A DNA stretch of 64,000 bases from CAYRGQ01 sp964423925 (lineage in GTDB: Bacteria; Bacteroidota; Bacteroidia; Sphingobacteriales; Sphingobacteriaceae), in the NCBI GenBank assembly GCA_964423925.1, contig CAYRGQ010000008.1:1-64000 (forward strand). The letters are read 5' to 3'. Below, piece after piece: positions 45,620-54,953 of this stretch. The notes beneath the pieces were generated by a model. It did not search any database and was not told the DNA's origin. It worked only from the letters and a program-made list of their open reading frames with translations. Made by a program: the position numbers and the translations under genes. Position 1 is the first letter of the stretch. Each line of letters starts with the position of its first letter.

Positions 45620-46279
45620 ATGTCAACAAAGCGAAAGCAAACGATGAAACTGTCAAACCAAATGTTACCCACACAACCCGCACAACTACACAAGAATGTA
45701 GTCAAGCACGCGAAGCCAGTTCTTTCAACGGGGGTTACAAAAGAAACGGCTCGGGGGAACGACAAGTTGGAGACAAAAAAATCAAGCACTCGCGCAAAAC
45801 AACAATCGATGAAATCTGTCAACGAACACAAAAACATCGCCATCATCGGCATGCAACCAGTGGCCTGCATCGGCATAGAAGCACTACTCAAAACCGAACT
45901 GGACCTGCAAGCAACAATTTGGCCTTTCCAAAGCGCAGCCGCTATGAACGGTCGCAGCAGTAACGTAGATTTAGTAATCAGCGAGTTGAACGGTTCAGGC
46001 GCCCTAGGCATAGAAAAGCAGTTCGAAATCGCTCGGAACATTTGCGGAGCAGACACATCCGTACTCATCCTCTCCGAAAAAGACGAAATGTCGTTCGGTC
46101 CCATGTGCATAGCTGCGGGCGCTCAGGGATTCGTCAGCAAATCCGCATCCTTGGAAATCATAACCCAAGCGATTGAAACTGTGCTGGCCGGCAAACGCTA
46201 CATCGGCCCTGAACTAGCAAACAGCCCCTGGATCGAGGAAGAGATCGCAGGCTTAGAACGTCATCTTATATACCCCTAG
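45620..46279 (+). CDS. Pseudo-receiver protein lacking an output domain
   Basis: A 219-residue protein. The first 68 residues are basic and of low complexity. Residues about 70-200 match a NarL-type receiver domain in pattern (AIIGMQPVACIGIEALLK ... VDLVISELNGSG ... VLILSEKDE ... GAQGFVSKSA ... IETVLAGKRYIGPELA). The paired acidic residues are replaced by Gly-Met, and the phospho-Asp position holds Glu122; the conserved Ser152 and Lys174 remain. The protein stops where a LuxR-type HTH would begin. It cannot work as a normal phospho-switch. The start could also be at 45593 (GTG) or 45644. Confidence 0.75.
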   Translation: MSTKRKQTMKLSNQMLPTQPAQLHKNVVKHAKPVLSTGVTKETARGNDKLETKKSSTRAKQQSMKSVNEHKNIAIIGMQPVACIGIEALLKTELDLQATIWPFQSAAAMNGRSSNVDLVISELNGSGALGIEKQFEIARNICGADTSVLILSEKDEMSFGPMCIAAGAQGFVSKSASLEIITQAIETVLAGKRYIGPELANSPWIEEEIAGLERHLIYP

Positions 46280-46408
46280 CGCCGGACACCCCTTGCCGGC
46301 CAAGAACAACAGGTTGATCCAAAAAAATTCTTACACAAAAGAAAAAAACCAACCCTCCGAAGCGCTCCCCCTAGCGCCACTGGCAGGAACCTAAAAAACC
46401 ACCAAAAA

Positions 46409-47917
46409 ATGAAAATTTTCCAGTCCAAAAAAACTGGATTGTCAAGAAGAATCTTGGTAATCTCAGCGCTAGCTCTGCCCTTTTTCTATCAGTGCACCAA
46501 GGATGACAGCCTGGCGATTCAGCCGGAACGTCCTGCAACAACCACAGAATTCGCAGCTGCCAAATCCGATACGCAGGTCGCTATGATCAAGCTCGAAGCG
46601 AGCGAACCTTACATCACCGCCAACGGAAAAGACACCGTCGAACTGCGCCCTGTAGCGCTTAACAAACACGGGATTCGCGTCGACACCGCGGGATTTGAGA
46701 TTTTTCACAACGACAAGAAGATTGACGCACAGAATTTCGTAACCTTTGACGTCGGCAAACACGCGTTCGTAGCGCGGCTCGGCCAGTACGCTTCAGAACC
46801 CGTCACCGTCGAAGCGCTCAAGGACTCTAACGCCGACCTATCCGTTGCACGAATCGAGGTTACCGCTTCTACGCAAGTGTTGGTTGCCAACGGAAAATCA
46901 ACGACAACCTTCGAGGTAGCCTGCTTCACGACTGACGGTCGCGCCATCGGCACTCAAGAAGGCGAGAAAATCTACGTCAACGGAAAAGCCCTGCAAGGCT
47001 CACAGTTCACCACGACAACGGCAGGCGACCACCGCGTCGTAGCCAAAGTTGGCGACATCACCTCAAACGAAATTATTATCACAGCGCGCCCCGACAAGGC
47101 TTACGAAATCGTGACCATTCCCGTCGTATTCCACATCGGCCACTTTGGTGAGGCACCAGGCACGGGCGCCAACATCCCCGCCAGCATGGTTCAAGATCTT
47201 TTGGATGCCCTTAACCGCGGTTACGGCAACCAGTTTGGATCAACCAACCCCAACGCCGTGGACATGCGCGTACGCTTCCGCCTGGCGCAAACTGACGCAG
47301 CCGGCAAGCCACTTGCCGAAAAAGGTATCGTGCGTACGAACGTCACGAAATATGACACGGGCCTCGGCAACAACACCGCCGGCAATAGCCAATTGGGACT
47401 GACCGAATGGCGCGCTTGGCAAGACGAGGAATATTTGGATCCCAAATCGTTCTACAACATTTGGCTTTACCCTGCAGAAGAATCGTGGGCGGGCCTTGCC
47501 AACTATCCTTCTATCAGCTTGAACAATCCCTTGGCGGGCATCACGGGATTCGAACCCGGCCGTCGCTCCTACTATGTGAACACGGAATTCAACTTCCCTG
47601 CACCACGCATCAACACCAAGCACCGCGCCGGCATCACGACCACGCTTGTCCACGAAGTTGGCCACACGTTCGGATTGCGCCACACGTTTTCGGACAACAA
47701 CTGCGCGACGTCTGACTATTGCGAGGATACTTATTCATACAACTACCCGAATGTAAACGACGCGTGCGCCGACAATAAAGGTTCAAAAACCCCTAACGAA
47801 AACTTCATGGACTACAACGGATCACGCAACACGTTCACCTACGATCAACGCGAGCGCGTACGCCACACGATCCAACACGCCTTGTGGTTCCCTGAATTGA
47901 TTAAATCAAAGAAATAG
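46409..47917 (+). CDS. M43-type (pappalysin-like) zinc metalloprotease with Ig-like domains
   Basis: A 502-residue exported protease. The N-terminus has a hydrophobic export segment ending FFYQC; the Cys may be lipidated although the lipobox is poor. Two related Ig-like repeats follow (about 55-140 starting MIKLEASEPYITANGKD, and about 145-230 starting VARIEVTASTQVLVANGKS), then the protease with the zinc motif HEVGHTFGLRH (HExxHxxGxxH) and a Met-turn-like NFMDY. No cleavage targets are predictable. It follows the pseudo-receiver gene by 130 bases. Confidence 0.9.
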   Translation: MKIFQSKKTGLSRRILVISALALPFFYQCTKDDSLAIQPERPATTTEFAAAKSDTQVAMIKLEASEPYITANGKDTVELRPVALNKHGIRVDTAGFEIFHNDKKIDAQNFVTFDVGKHAFVARLGQYASEPVTVEALKDSNADLSVARIEVTASTQVLVANGKSTTTFEVACFTTDGRAIGTQEGEKIYVNGKALQGSQFTTTTAGDHRVVAKVGDITSNEIIITARPDKAYEIVTIPVVFHIGHFGEAPGTGANIPASMVQDLLDALNRGYGNQFGSTNPNAVDMRVRFRLAQTDAAGKPLAEKGIVRTNVTKYDTGLGNNTAGNSQLGLTEWRAWQDEEYLDPKSFYNIWLYPAEESWAGLANYPSISLNNPLAGITGFEPGRRSYYVNTEFNFPAPRINTKHRAGITTTLVHEVGHTFGLRHTFSDNNCATSDYCEDTYSYNYPNVNDACADNKGSKTPNENFMDYNGSRNTFTYDQRERVRHTIQHALWFPELIKSKK

Positions 47918-48158
47918 CCAAGATATCGCCCGCCATGACCATGGCTTGACACCCATGGTTTTGACAGGTGGCAAACCGGGGGCTCGGACAGGCATATACC
48001 CCACATGCCCGCTCCGCATCCCCGTTTGCTATTAAGTGGATAGAAGCTGCTATATCGGGCCCGCGTCAGCTATATCGTTTTCGATGATTTACGGTGCCTT
48101 CCTTTCGTCTTGTCGTTATAAATCCCTATTTTCGATTAGCAAACAACCAAAACATATA

Positions 48159-49175
48159 ATGCGTCGACCACTCATCACCATCTTGAATTCCAGTACCTTT
48201 GGCAAGCACTTCACCGCACATCTCGAAACGTTGGCGGCCTTTGCGGACATACGCCACCTTACCGTCCCGGCGGATATCGACGGAGCTGCGTTGGCGGCAG
48301 AGCTGAAGGATACGGACGGGATCATTGCTAGCGTCACGCCCAAGATTCCCCGAGAGACGCTCGAACAGTGCCCAAACCTGGTCCTACTGGTACGGCATGG
48401 CATTGGCTGCGATAACGTCGATTTAGAAGCCGCCACCGAGCTTGGCATCCTTGTATCGCGCGTAGAGGGCATCGTCGAAAGAGAAGCCGTGGCCGAATAT
48501 GCGGTGGCGCTGTTGATGGCAGGCAGCAGGTACCTGGCCCAAGGATCTCGCGCCGTCCGGACCAGCGCGTGGGATACTCGTTCGACCATGATCGGGATGG
48601 AAATCAAGGGCAAAACCATTGGCATTATCGGGCTGGGCAATATTGGCTCCCGTAGCGCTGAGATTCTTTCCAAAGGTTTTGGTGCGCGTGTCATCGCTTC
48701 AGACCCCTACATACCCAAGGAACGCTTTGCCCAATTTGGTGCCGAGGAGGCGCCCCTGCCCGACTTGATACAACAATCGAACGCCATCCTCTTCCACTGC
48801 CCCCTGACTGACGAAACACGCCGCATGCTAGGCGTTGCCGAGTTTGCCAGCATGCAGCCCGGCGCCGTGTTGGTGAATACCTGCCGTGGCGAATTGGTTG
48901 ATGAGGATGCGCTCTACGCCGCCTTGCAAAACGGCCCGTTAGGTGCCTACGCTACCGACGTGGTCGAAGGCGAACCCATCGACGGGAACCACCGCCTGGC
49001 CCAACTGGACAACGTATTGATTACCCCGCATCTCGGCGGATATAGCTGGGAATCGCTGCACGGTATGGGACAAACCTGCGTGGATGATTCCGTGGCCGTA
49101 TTCCAGAAAGGTGGTCTGCCAGGCGAAATCGCGAACCCCAAGGTGTTGGACAAACCCTATCGCAAATGGCATTAG
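48159..49175 (+). CDS. D-isomer-specific 2-hydroxyacid dehydrogenase
   Basis: A 338-residue NAD-dependent dehydrogenase. The Rossmann loop is GIIGLGNIGSRSAEIL, with catalytic Arg in VNTCRGELVDEDAL, Glu in VEGEPIDGNHRL, and His in TPHLGGYSWE. The frame is open 41 codons upstream, but MRRPLITILNS at 48159 is the natural start. It resembles D-3-phosphoglycerate or glyoxylate/hydroxypyruvate reductases. It overlaps the next kinase gene by ten bases, so it likely acts on a sugar acid in the same pathway. An imperfect promoter element TATTTTCG lies at 48127-48134. Confidence 0.88.
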   Translation: MRRPLITILNSSTFGKHFTAHLETLAAFADIRHLTVPADIDGAALAAELKDTDGIIASVTPKIPRETLEQCPNLVLLVRHGIGCDNVDLEAATELGILVSRVEGIVEREAVAEYAVALLMAGSRYLAQGSRAVRTSAWDTRSTMIGMEIKGKTIGIIGLGNIGSRSAEILSKGFGARVIASDPYIPKERFAQFGAEEAPLPDLIQQSNAILFHCPLTDETRRMLGVAEFASMQPGAVLVNTCRGELVDEDALYAALQNGPLGAYATDVVEGEPIDGNHRLAQLDNVLITPHLGGYSWESLHGMGQTCVDDSVAVFQKGGLPGEIANPKVLDKPYRKWH

Positions 49176-50668
49176 TCCTTGCCATAGACTTGGGTACAAC
49201 TAACCTCAAGGTGGGGCTCATCGACGAATCCGGAGCGCTACTGCGCCTGGAGGCTGCGCCTGTGCCTGTATCGACCCACGGCCATGGCGCCGCCGCCCAC
49301 GATCCTGACCAACTGAAGACCCTAATTCTGGACCTTTCGAAAAAATTGCTTGTCACGGGCGGCGCAGACGAGGTAGCCTACGTGGCGTGTTCGACGTATC
49401 AGTTTGGGTTGATGTTGCTGGACGCGAACAAAAAACCGCTAACAGGCATGACCCTGCTCGCTGATATCCGATCGCAACGTACGTTCGATACGTTTACGGC
49501 TGCCTTCGAGAACGTGGATATCTACGCCCGTACCGGTTGCCCCATGATGAGCCTTTACGCCTTGGCCCGCCTTCACTATTTTGCGGAAGAGGAGCCGACA
49601 ACGTTCCGACAGGCCCACTACCTGACCGATAGCAAGAGTTTCTTGTTTGAGTGGCTTACGGGCGAGTTTGTCACCGATATCAGCACGGCCGCGGCTAGCC
49701 AGCTGTATAATATCACCGACCAGTCGTGGGATGAATCCCTATTGGCCCACGTGGGCCTTTCACCTTCGCAGTGTCCGACCATTGAGGACGGCACTACGTA
49801 CTTCGGGACCCTGCGCGAGGCGATCGCCACCGAACTAGACCTGCCATCATCTGTACGCGTCCTGTTGGGTGTTTATGACGGCGCCGCTTTGGCCATCGGC
49901 TTAGGCGGATTGCAGCCCGGCGTCGGAGTCATTAATGTAGGCACCTCGGCGATGCTCCGCGTCCCGGGGTCGAAACCCGCCTTTGACCGCAGCGACAACA
50001 AGCGCATCCAACCCTATCGGGTCACGCCATCCGTTTTCCTAAATGGGGGGGCGCTCAACAACGCCGCTCTGCCAGCCAATTGGCTCCTCAACAACTTGTT
50101 TGACGTGGACATTCAGGACGAGGCCATGCTCTCGGTCGGTACGGGGCCGCCGCTGCTCTGCCTTCCCTACCTGACCAGCGAACGCGACTCGAAAACCGGA
50201 CCCTTTGCCTCCGGCGTTTTCTTCGGTTTGCGCCAGTATCACGGTAAAACAGACTTAGCTCGCGCCGTGTTGGAGGGCGTGGCGTATTCCATGCGGTACT
50301 TGCTGGAGGCGATACGAGAGAACGGGCTCCCTGTAGAGGAGCTGCGTATGGGTGGCGGAGGCACGCGCGTGGCCGCCTGGCCCCAGATTTTTTCCAACGT
50401 GCTCGGCCTTCCCATCCACATACCATCGAATCCGGAAATGGGGCTGCTTGGGAGCGCGATGCTGGCTCTCGTAGCCGGAGGTCACCATCCCGATGTAGCC
50501 GCGCTGAGCCGGCAAATCAGCCGTACGAGCCACCGCATCGACCCCGACCCGCAGGCCGTAGCCATACACGACGAGCGTTACGCTTTCTTCAAAAAAGTAA
50601 GGGAAACCCTGGCCCCGCTTTACGAAGCGCACGCCGCGCTATCAGGTCCACAGGCAGGAACCATATAA
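49166..50668 (+). CDS. FGGY-family carbohydrate kinase
   Basis: A 500-residue kinase. The start LVLAIDLGTTNLKVGLIDESG is the phosphate-1 motif, GVYDGAALAIGLGG and NVGTSAMLRVPG make the nucleotide site, and LRMGGGGTRVAAWPQIFSNVLGLP lies in the second domain. It is of gluconokinase/xylulokinase type; the substrate cannot be settled from sequence. Its first ten bases overlap the dehydrogenase gene. Confidence 0.88.
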   Translation: MALVLAIDLGTTNLKVGLIDESGALLRLEAAPVPVSTHGHGAAAHDPDQLKTLILDLSKKLLVTGGADEVAYVACSTYQFGLMLLDANKKPLTGMTLLADIRSQRTFDTFTAAFENVDIYARTGCPMMSLYALARLHYFAEEEPTTFRQAHYLTDSKSFLFEWLTGEFVTDISTAAASQLYNITDQSWDESLLAHVGLSPSQCPTIEDGTTYFGTLREAIATELDLPSSVRVLLGVYDGAALAIGLGGLQPGVGVINVGTSAMLRVPGSKPAFDRSDNKRIQPYRVTPSVFLNGGALNNAALPANWLLNNLFDVDIQDEAMLSVGTGPPLLCLPYLTSERDSKTGPFASGVFFGLRQYHGKTDLARAVLEGVAYSMRYLLEAIRENGLPVEELRMGGGGTRVAAWPQIFSNVLGLPIHIPSNPEMGLLGSAMLALVAGGHHPDVAALSRQISRTSHRIDPDPQAVAIHDERYAFFKKVRETLAPLYEAHAALSGPQAGTI

Positions 50669-50812
50669 TGCTAAACGCGCACACACATAACCATTAAACA
50701 ATCAGCCATTTAGCAAGAAGGCTGAATCGTCTATGCGCGGATCGAATAGATTTGTTGGATGCTAAGCGGAGAAACCCGCCGTTTGACGTTTAGGCAGCCC
50801 ATTGGTACGTTA

Positions 50813-52453
50813 CTACGGATACGTCGCGACGATGGGCATAACCCTGCCCGCACCGAAGGACTTGGCGCTGACGCGCAGGGTAGGCGGGGCTTGAAAACGT
50901 TTGAACTCGGCTCGAGCGACCATACGCAACACCCGATTCACCAAGTCCGGGTCAAAGCCGATGCCGATGAGCTGTTCAGGCCCCTTTTCCAACTCGATGT
51001 GTTGGTAAAGCACTGCGTCCAGGAGGTCGTATTCCGGCAGGGAATCGCTGTCTTTTTGGTCGGGCCGAAGTTCGGCGGACGGTGGTTTCTCGATGGTATT
51101 GATGGGGATAATTACCCGGTCGCGGTTAATGTAGCGCGCCAGTTCGTATGCTTGGGACTTATAGACGTCGCCGATGACACTCAGCGCGCCGGCCATGTCG
51201 CCGTAGAGCGTCCCGTAGCCCACGGCCGCCTCGCTTTTGTTCGACGTGTTGAGCAGAACGTATCCTAACTTATTGGAAATGGCCATCAACAGCGTACCCC
51301 GTATACGAGCTTGGATGTTTTCTTCGGTCAGGTCGGGCTGGCGCCCTGCAAATGTAGCGGCTAAGGTTTGGTCAAATGCCGTCGCGACGTCTTTGATGGG
51401 GATAACCTGATGCTGGCATCCCGTATGCTGCACCAATTCGAGCGCATCGGCTATCGAATGGTCACTGGAGTAAACGGAAGGCATCAGCACCGCGAGTACA
51501 TTGTCGGCACCAAGAGCTTCCACGGCCAGCGCAGCTACAATAGCCGAATCCAAGCCACCTGACAAGCCCAGCACCGCCTTCGAAAAGCCCGACTTTTGGA
51601 AATAATCCCGAATGCCCAGCACCAGCGCCTGATGAATCAGGCTGATTTCCGAATGCTCGTAGCCCGGCGTAGCAGGCAGCAAAGGTTTAAGGTTCCCCTC
51701 GGCTAATTCGTACAGCCTCTGGTCTTCCTTAAAGCCTGCCAACACGTCCACCAATGCGCCGTCGGGCCCAAACACCAAGGAACGACCGTCAAAGATGATA
51801 TCGGTATGCGCGCCCACATGATTTAGATACATCAAGGGGAGGCCGCTGCGCTCGACTTGGGCTTGTAAGACGCCCACCCGCCGATCAAAATGCTGCGCGT
51901 CGAAAGGCGATGCAGCGATATTGATGATGACGTCCGGCTGGTTGTGCAGCAACTGCGCGAGCGGATCTTCGGCATAAAGCTTAGCATTTGACGTATCCCA
52001 CAGGTCTTCGCAAATGGTTAGCGCCAGACGCTTGCCGTCGACTTCCACGCAGGCAAAAGAGCGGGCCGGTTCGAAATAACGGTACTCGTCAAACACGTCG
52101 TAGTCTGGCAATAAGCCCTTGTGGACGATCTGCTTCACTTCACCCTCAGCCAACAGCAGGCCGGCATTAAATAGGGCCTTGCCGCTGCCCGTCGTATTGG
52201 GTACCGGAGCGCCAATAATGCAGGCGATACCAACGCACTGCGCGGCAATTTGTTCGATGGATTGGGCACAACTTTCTAGAAAAGAAGCTGAGCGCAATAA
52301 ATCCTTGGCCGGATAGCCGCCTATGGCCAGTTCGGCAAAGACGATTACGTTCGCCCCCTGCTCTTTCGCTTCGCGGATTGAGGTGATAATTTTAGCTGTA
52401 TTCCCCTCAAAATCGCCGATACGATAATTCAGTTGGCTTAGGACAATGACCAT
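50813..52453 (-). CDS. nadE: Glutamine-dependent NAD+ synthetase
   Basis: Makes NAD+ from NaAD with glutamine as the amide donor. The 546-residue protein combines an N-terminal nitrilase-type glutaminase (Glu in VFAELAIGGYPAKDLL, Cys in LALTICEDLWDTS) with a C-terminal synthetase domain, whose PP-loop is LGLSGGLDSAIVAALAVEAL. The outer-membrane barrel gene precedes it on the same strand with an 11-base gap. Confidence 0.96.
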   Translation of the reverse strand: MVIVLSQLNYRIGDFEGNTAKIITSIREAKEQGANVIVFAELAIGGYPAKDLLRSASFLESCAQSIEQIAAQCVGIACIIGAPVPNTTGSGKALFNAGLLLAEGEVKQIVHKGLLPDYDVFDEYRYFEPARSFACVEVDGKRLALTICEDLWDTSNAKLYAEDPLAQLLHNQPDVIINIAASPFDAQHFDRRVGVLQAQVERSGLPLMYLNHVGAHTDIIFDGRSLVFGPDGALVDVLAGFKEDQRLYELAEGNLKPLLPATPGYEHSEISLIHQALVLGIRDYFQKSGFSKAVLGLSGGLDSAIVAALAVEALGADNVLAVLMPSVYSSDHSIADALELVQHTGCQHQVIPIKDVATAFDQTLAATFAGRQPDLTEENIQARIRGTLLMAISNKLGYVLLNTSNKSEAAVGYGTLYGDMAGALSVIGDVYKSQAYELARYINRDRVIIPINTIEKPPSAELRPDQKDSDSLPEYDLLDAVLYQHIELEKGPEQLIGIGFDPDLVNRVLRMVARAEFKRFQAPPTLRVSAKSFGAGRVMPIVATYP

Positions 52454-52464
52454 CGTGGGTTGAC

Positions 52465-53121
52465 TTAAAAGAATACGCCTAAATTCAAGCCAAAGTAAGA
52501 GCTTTTTGGGTCACCTAGCTTTACGGCGCGGGTAAATCCGTTGTTGAACGTCAAACCGGTTGCAAGCGTTAGGTTATGATCCAATTGCCATTCCACGCCA
52601 CCCCCGATGAGCAGACCCAGACGCAGGAAATTGGCGTCGCCGCCCATTGAGGCACGACGTCCGCGGTCAACGGCCTCACGGCCACTCAGCTTGAAGCCCG
52701 TGGTAAAGCCAAACTGCCCGTAGTAGCTACGGAAGTACCGCTGCGTGCTCTTGAGTTTGACCGATAGCGGAATCTCTGCGTATTGCAAACGATACTTGCG
52801 GATATCTCCCGGGCCCGCTGAACCATCGGCAGTCTCAGAATTCAACGTATTGATGACCAGACCGGTAGCAAAATAGTAATTTTCGGAGACGCCAAAATCA
52901 GCCGCCAATCCGTATGCAAACCCAAACTTGGACGAGCTGTCAAACTCGTTGTTATCGCCATACCGCAACCAACTGATCGAGGGTGACAACGTGATGCCAA
53001 GCGAAACAGGTTTGTACTGGTAGGTAGATTCATAGTAATCCTGCGCACGGGCAACAAACGCTGTCGAGATGATCAGGAAAACGAAGGCAGGTACAAGTTT
53101 GAGAAAAGTAGTGTTGTTCAT
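52465..53121 (-). CDS. Outer-membrane beta-barrel protein
   Basis: A 218-residue exported protein, signal peptide MNNTTFLKLVPAFVFLIISTAFVARA, followed by alternating amphipathic strands ending in an aromatic C-terminal residue (YFGLNLGVFF), typical of PorT/OMP_b-brl_2 eight-stranded barrels. It lies divergent to gldB. Specific role unknown. Confidence 0.85.
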   Translation of the reverse strand: MNNTTFLKLVPAFVFLIISTAFVARAQDYYESTYQYKPVSLGITLSPSISWLRYGDNNEFDSSSKFGFAYGLAADFGVSENYYFATGLVINTLNSETADGSAGPGDIRKYRLQYAEIPLSVKLKSTQRYFRSYYGQFGFTTGFKLSGREAVDRGRRASMGGDANFLRLGLLIGGGVEWQLDHNLTLATGLTFNNGFTRAVKLGDPKSSYFGLNLGVFF

Positions 53122-53207
53122 ATATTACAGGATTTAAAAACAATTTGGCCCTCCATGTTCTTTTTGGCCGTCTATTCATTAATTTCGTTGCAATCAAGTA
53201 ATCAAAA

Positions 53208-54242
53208 ATGATGCTCAATTTCCGTCGATGGCAAATTTATCTCTTTTTTTCCATTATCGCACTGTTCGGTTGTCAACGCACAGAGCGCGTCGACCTTAGC
53301 CAAATCGACCTCGAAATCAACATCGAGCGCTTCGACCAGGCCCTGGACAGCCTGACCCTAACCAACATCGCCGACAAGAACGAGCAATGGAAAAGGCAGT
53401 ACGGGTCGTTCTATTACGACTATATGCGTTTTATGCTCGAGGCCGGCGACCCCGATGACAGCGCCTCCCTCACCGACGTGCTCGGCCAAGTGATTCAGAC
53501 CCCCGATTACGCCGCCCTGAGCCAAGCCGTGCAATCGGCCTTCCCAACGATGGCTAAATACGAACAGGAACTAACCGACGCTTTTAAGCATATTCTGTAC
53601 TACTTTCCAGACACTGACGTGCCCCGCTTTATCTCGTTTCTGTCCGGATTTGGCGTGCAAACCCCGATCGGAGAGGACTACATCGGTATCGGGCTCGACA
53701 TGTTTCTTGGTGCGGATTCGGAGTTCTATCCCGCCCTACGTGGCAGCATTCCCTATTACATTTCGCGGCGGTTTACACCGGAAAACGTGGTGCCGCGCGT
53801 GGTGGAAGCGTTCGCCCGGGAAGAGCTCTTCCCGTATACTGAGGCCGAATCACACCTGCTTGACCAGATGGTACATCACGGCAAAATCCTTTACTTCTTG
53901 GATCGCGTATTGCCTGAGGTAGCCGACACCTTGAAGATTGGGTACACGACGGCGCAAATGCAATGGGCACAAAACTACGAACGTGATATTTGGGCTTGGT
54001 TCCTCAGTGAGAAATTGCTGTACGAATATGACTTTCATCGCATTCAAAAGCATTTGGGTGAAGCCCCCTTTACACCGGAACTAGGAGAAAACAACGAGTC
54101 GGCACCGAAGCTCGGAATATTTCTGGGCTGGAATATCGTTCGTCAATATATGAATCGCAATCCCGATGTCACCCTGTCCCAACTCATGGCGATGAACAGC
54201 GGTCAGTCCATCTTGGACGGGTCGCGCTATCGCGGGCGATGA
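53208..54242 (+). CDS. gldB: Gliding motility lipoprotein GldB
   Basis: A 344-residue lipoprotein with the lipobox IIALFGC near residue 22 and the conserved start RVDLSQIDLEINIERFDQALDSL; the rest shows the GldB pattern with FISFLSGFGVQTPIGEDYIGIGLDMFLG. GldB is part of the gliding/secretion apparatus in flavobacteria but is also found in non-gliding members of the phylum. gldC, which follows in Flavobacterium, is absent. nadE and a barrel protein lie divergently upstream. Confidence 0.9.
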   Translation: MMLNFRRWQIYLFFSIIALFGCQRTERVDLSQIDLEINIERFDQALDSLTLTNIADKNEQWKRQYGSFYYDYMRFMLEAGDPDDSASLTDVLGQVIQTPDYAALSQAVQSAFPTMAKYEQELTDAFKHILYYFPDTDVPRFISFLSGFGVQTPIGEDYIGIGLDMFLGADSEFYPALRGSIPYYISRRFTPENVVPRVVEAFAREELFPYTEAESHLLDQMVHHGKILYFLDRVLPEVADTLKIGYTTAQMQWAQNYERDIWAWFLSEKLLYEYDFHRIQKHLGEAPFTPELGENNESAPKLGIFLGWNIVRQYMNRNPDVTLSQLMAMNSGQSILDGSRYRGR

Positions 54243-54281
54243 CCCGGCTAGCTATCTACTAACGTTTACAATGCAACAAAC

Positions 54282-54950
54282 ATGCACATCCAACCCACCA
54301 CCTTGTCCTTTTTGAAACGCCTGGCTGAAAATAACGACCGCGACTGGTTTCAACAGCATCGCGACGACTACGAAGCAGCGTGGCAAAACATGAAAGATTT
54401 CGTCCAGCAGCTGATTATTGCGCTCGCCACTACCGACCGTTACATCCATGCGGATATCCCGGTCAGCAAATGCCTGTTTCGTATCTACCGCGACACGCGC
54501 TTCAGCAAGGATAAAACGCCCTATAAAAACTGGTTGGGTGCCGGTATTTCGACCGCCGGCCGCAACATCAACGGTCCCGAATACTATTTGCACATCCAGC
54601 CGGGCAACAGTTTCTTCGCCAGCGGCTACTGGCGGCCCGAAAAGGAATTCTTGGCGGCAATTCGCCAGGAGATTGACTATAATGGCGAAGAACTCACCCA
54701 GATTTTGGCCGACCCGATATTTTCAAGGCACTGTACGCTGGATAAAACCGACACGCTCAAGCGTCCGCCCATGGGATACAGTGAGTCGCATCCGCATATC
54801 GACTTGCTTAAGCTGAAGAGCTTCACCGCACTGACCGCGCTTTCGGACTCAGACCTAGGGTCAACAGACGCCATTGCCCTGCTCAGGGATCGTGCTGAAG
54901 CCATGTCTCGCTTCAAATTTTTCCTGCACCGTGCGTTGGGCAACGAATGA
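54282..54950 (+). CDS. DUF2461 (TIGR02453) family protein
   Basis: A 222-residue protein starting LSFLKRLAENNDRDWFQQHRDDYEAAW, with the YRDTRFSKDKTPYKNWLGAGIS segment and later the YLHIQPGNSFFASGYWRPEKEFLAAIR stretch (read in parts) typical of DUF2461. Function unknown, widely present in bacteria. It follows gldB by 39 bases and may be co-transcribed. Confidence 0.9.
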   Translation: MHIQPTTLSFLKRLAENNDRDWFQQHRDDYEAAWQNMKDFVQQLIIALATTDRYIHADIPVSKCLFRIYRDTRFSKDKTPYKNWLGAGISTAGRNINGPEYYLHIQPGNSFFASGYWRPEKEFLAAIRQEIDYNGEELTQILADPIFSRHCTLDKTDTLKRPPMGYSESHPHIDLLKLKSFTALTALSDSDLGSTDAIALLRDRAEAMSRFKFFLHRALGNE

Positions 54951-54953
54951 TTG

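Noticed and set aside
48051..48079. Short direct repeat GCTATATCG before the dehydrogenase gene
   Set aside because: Two copies of nine bases only; no more seen, so not called as a site.
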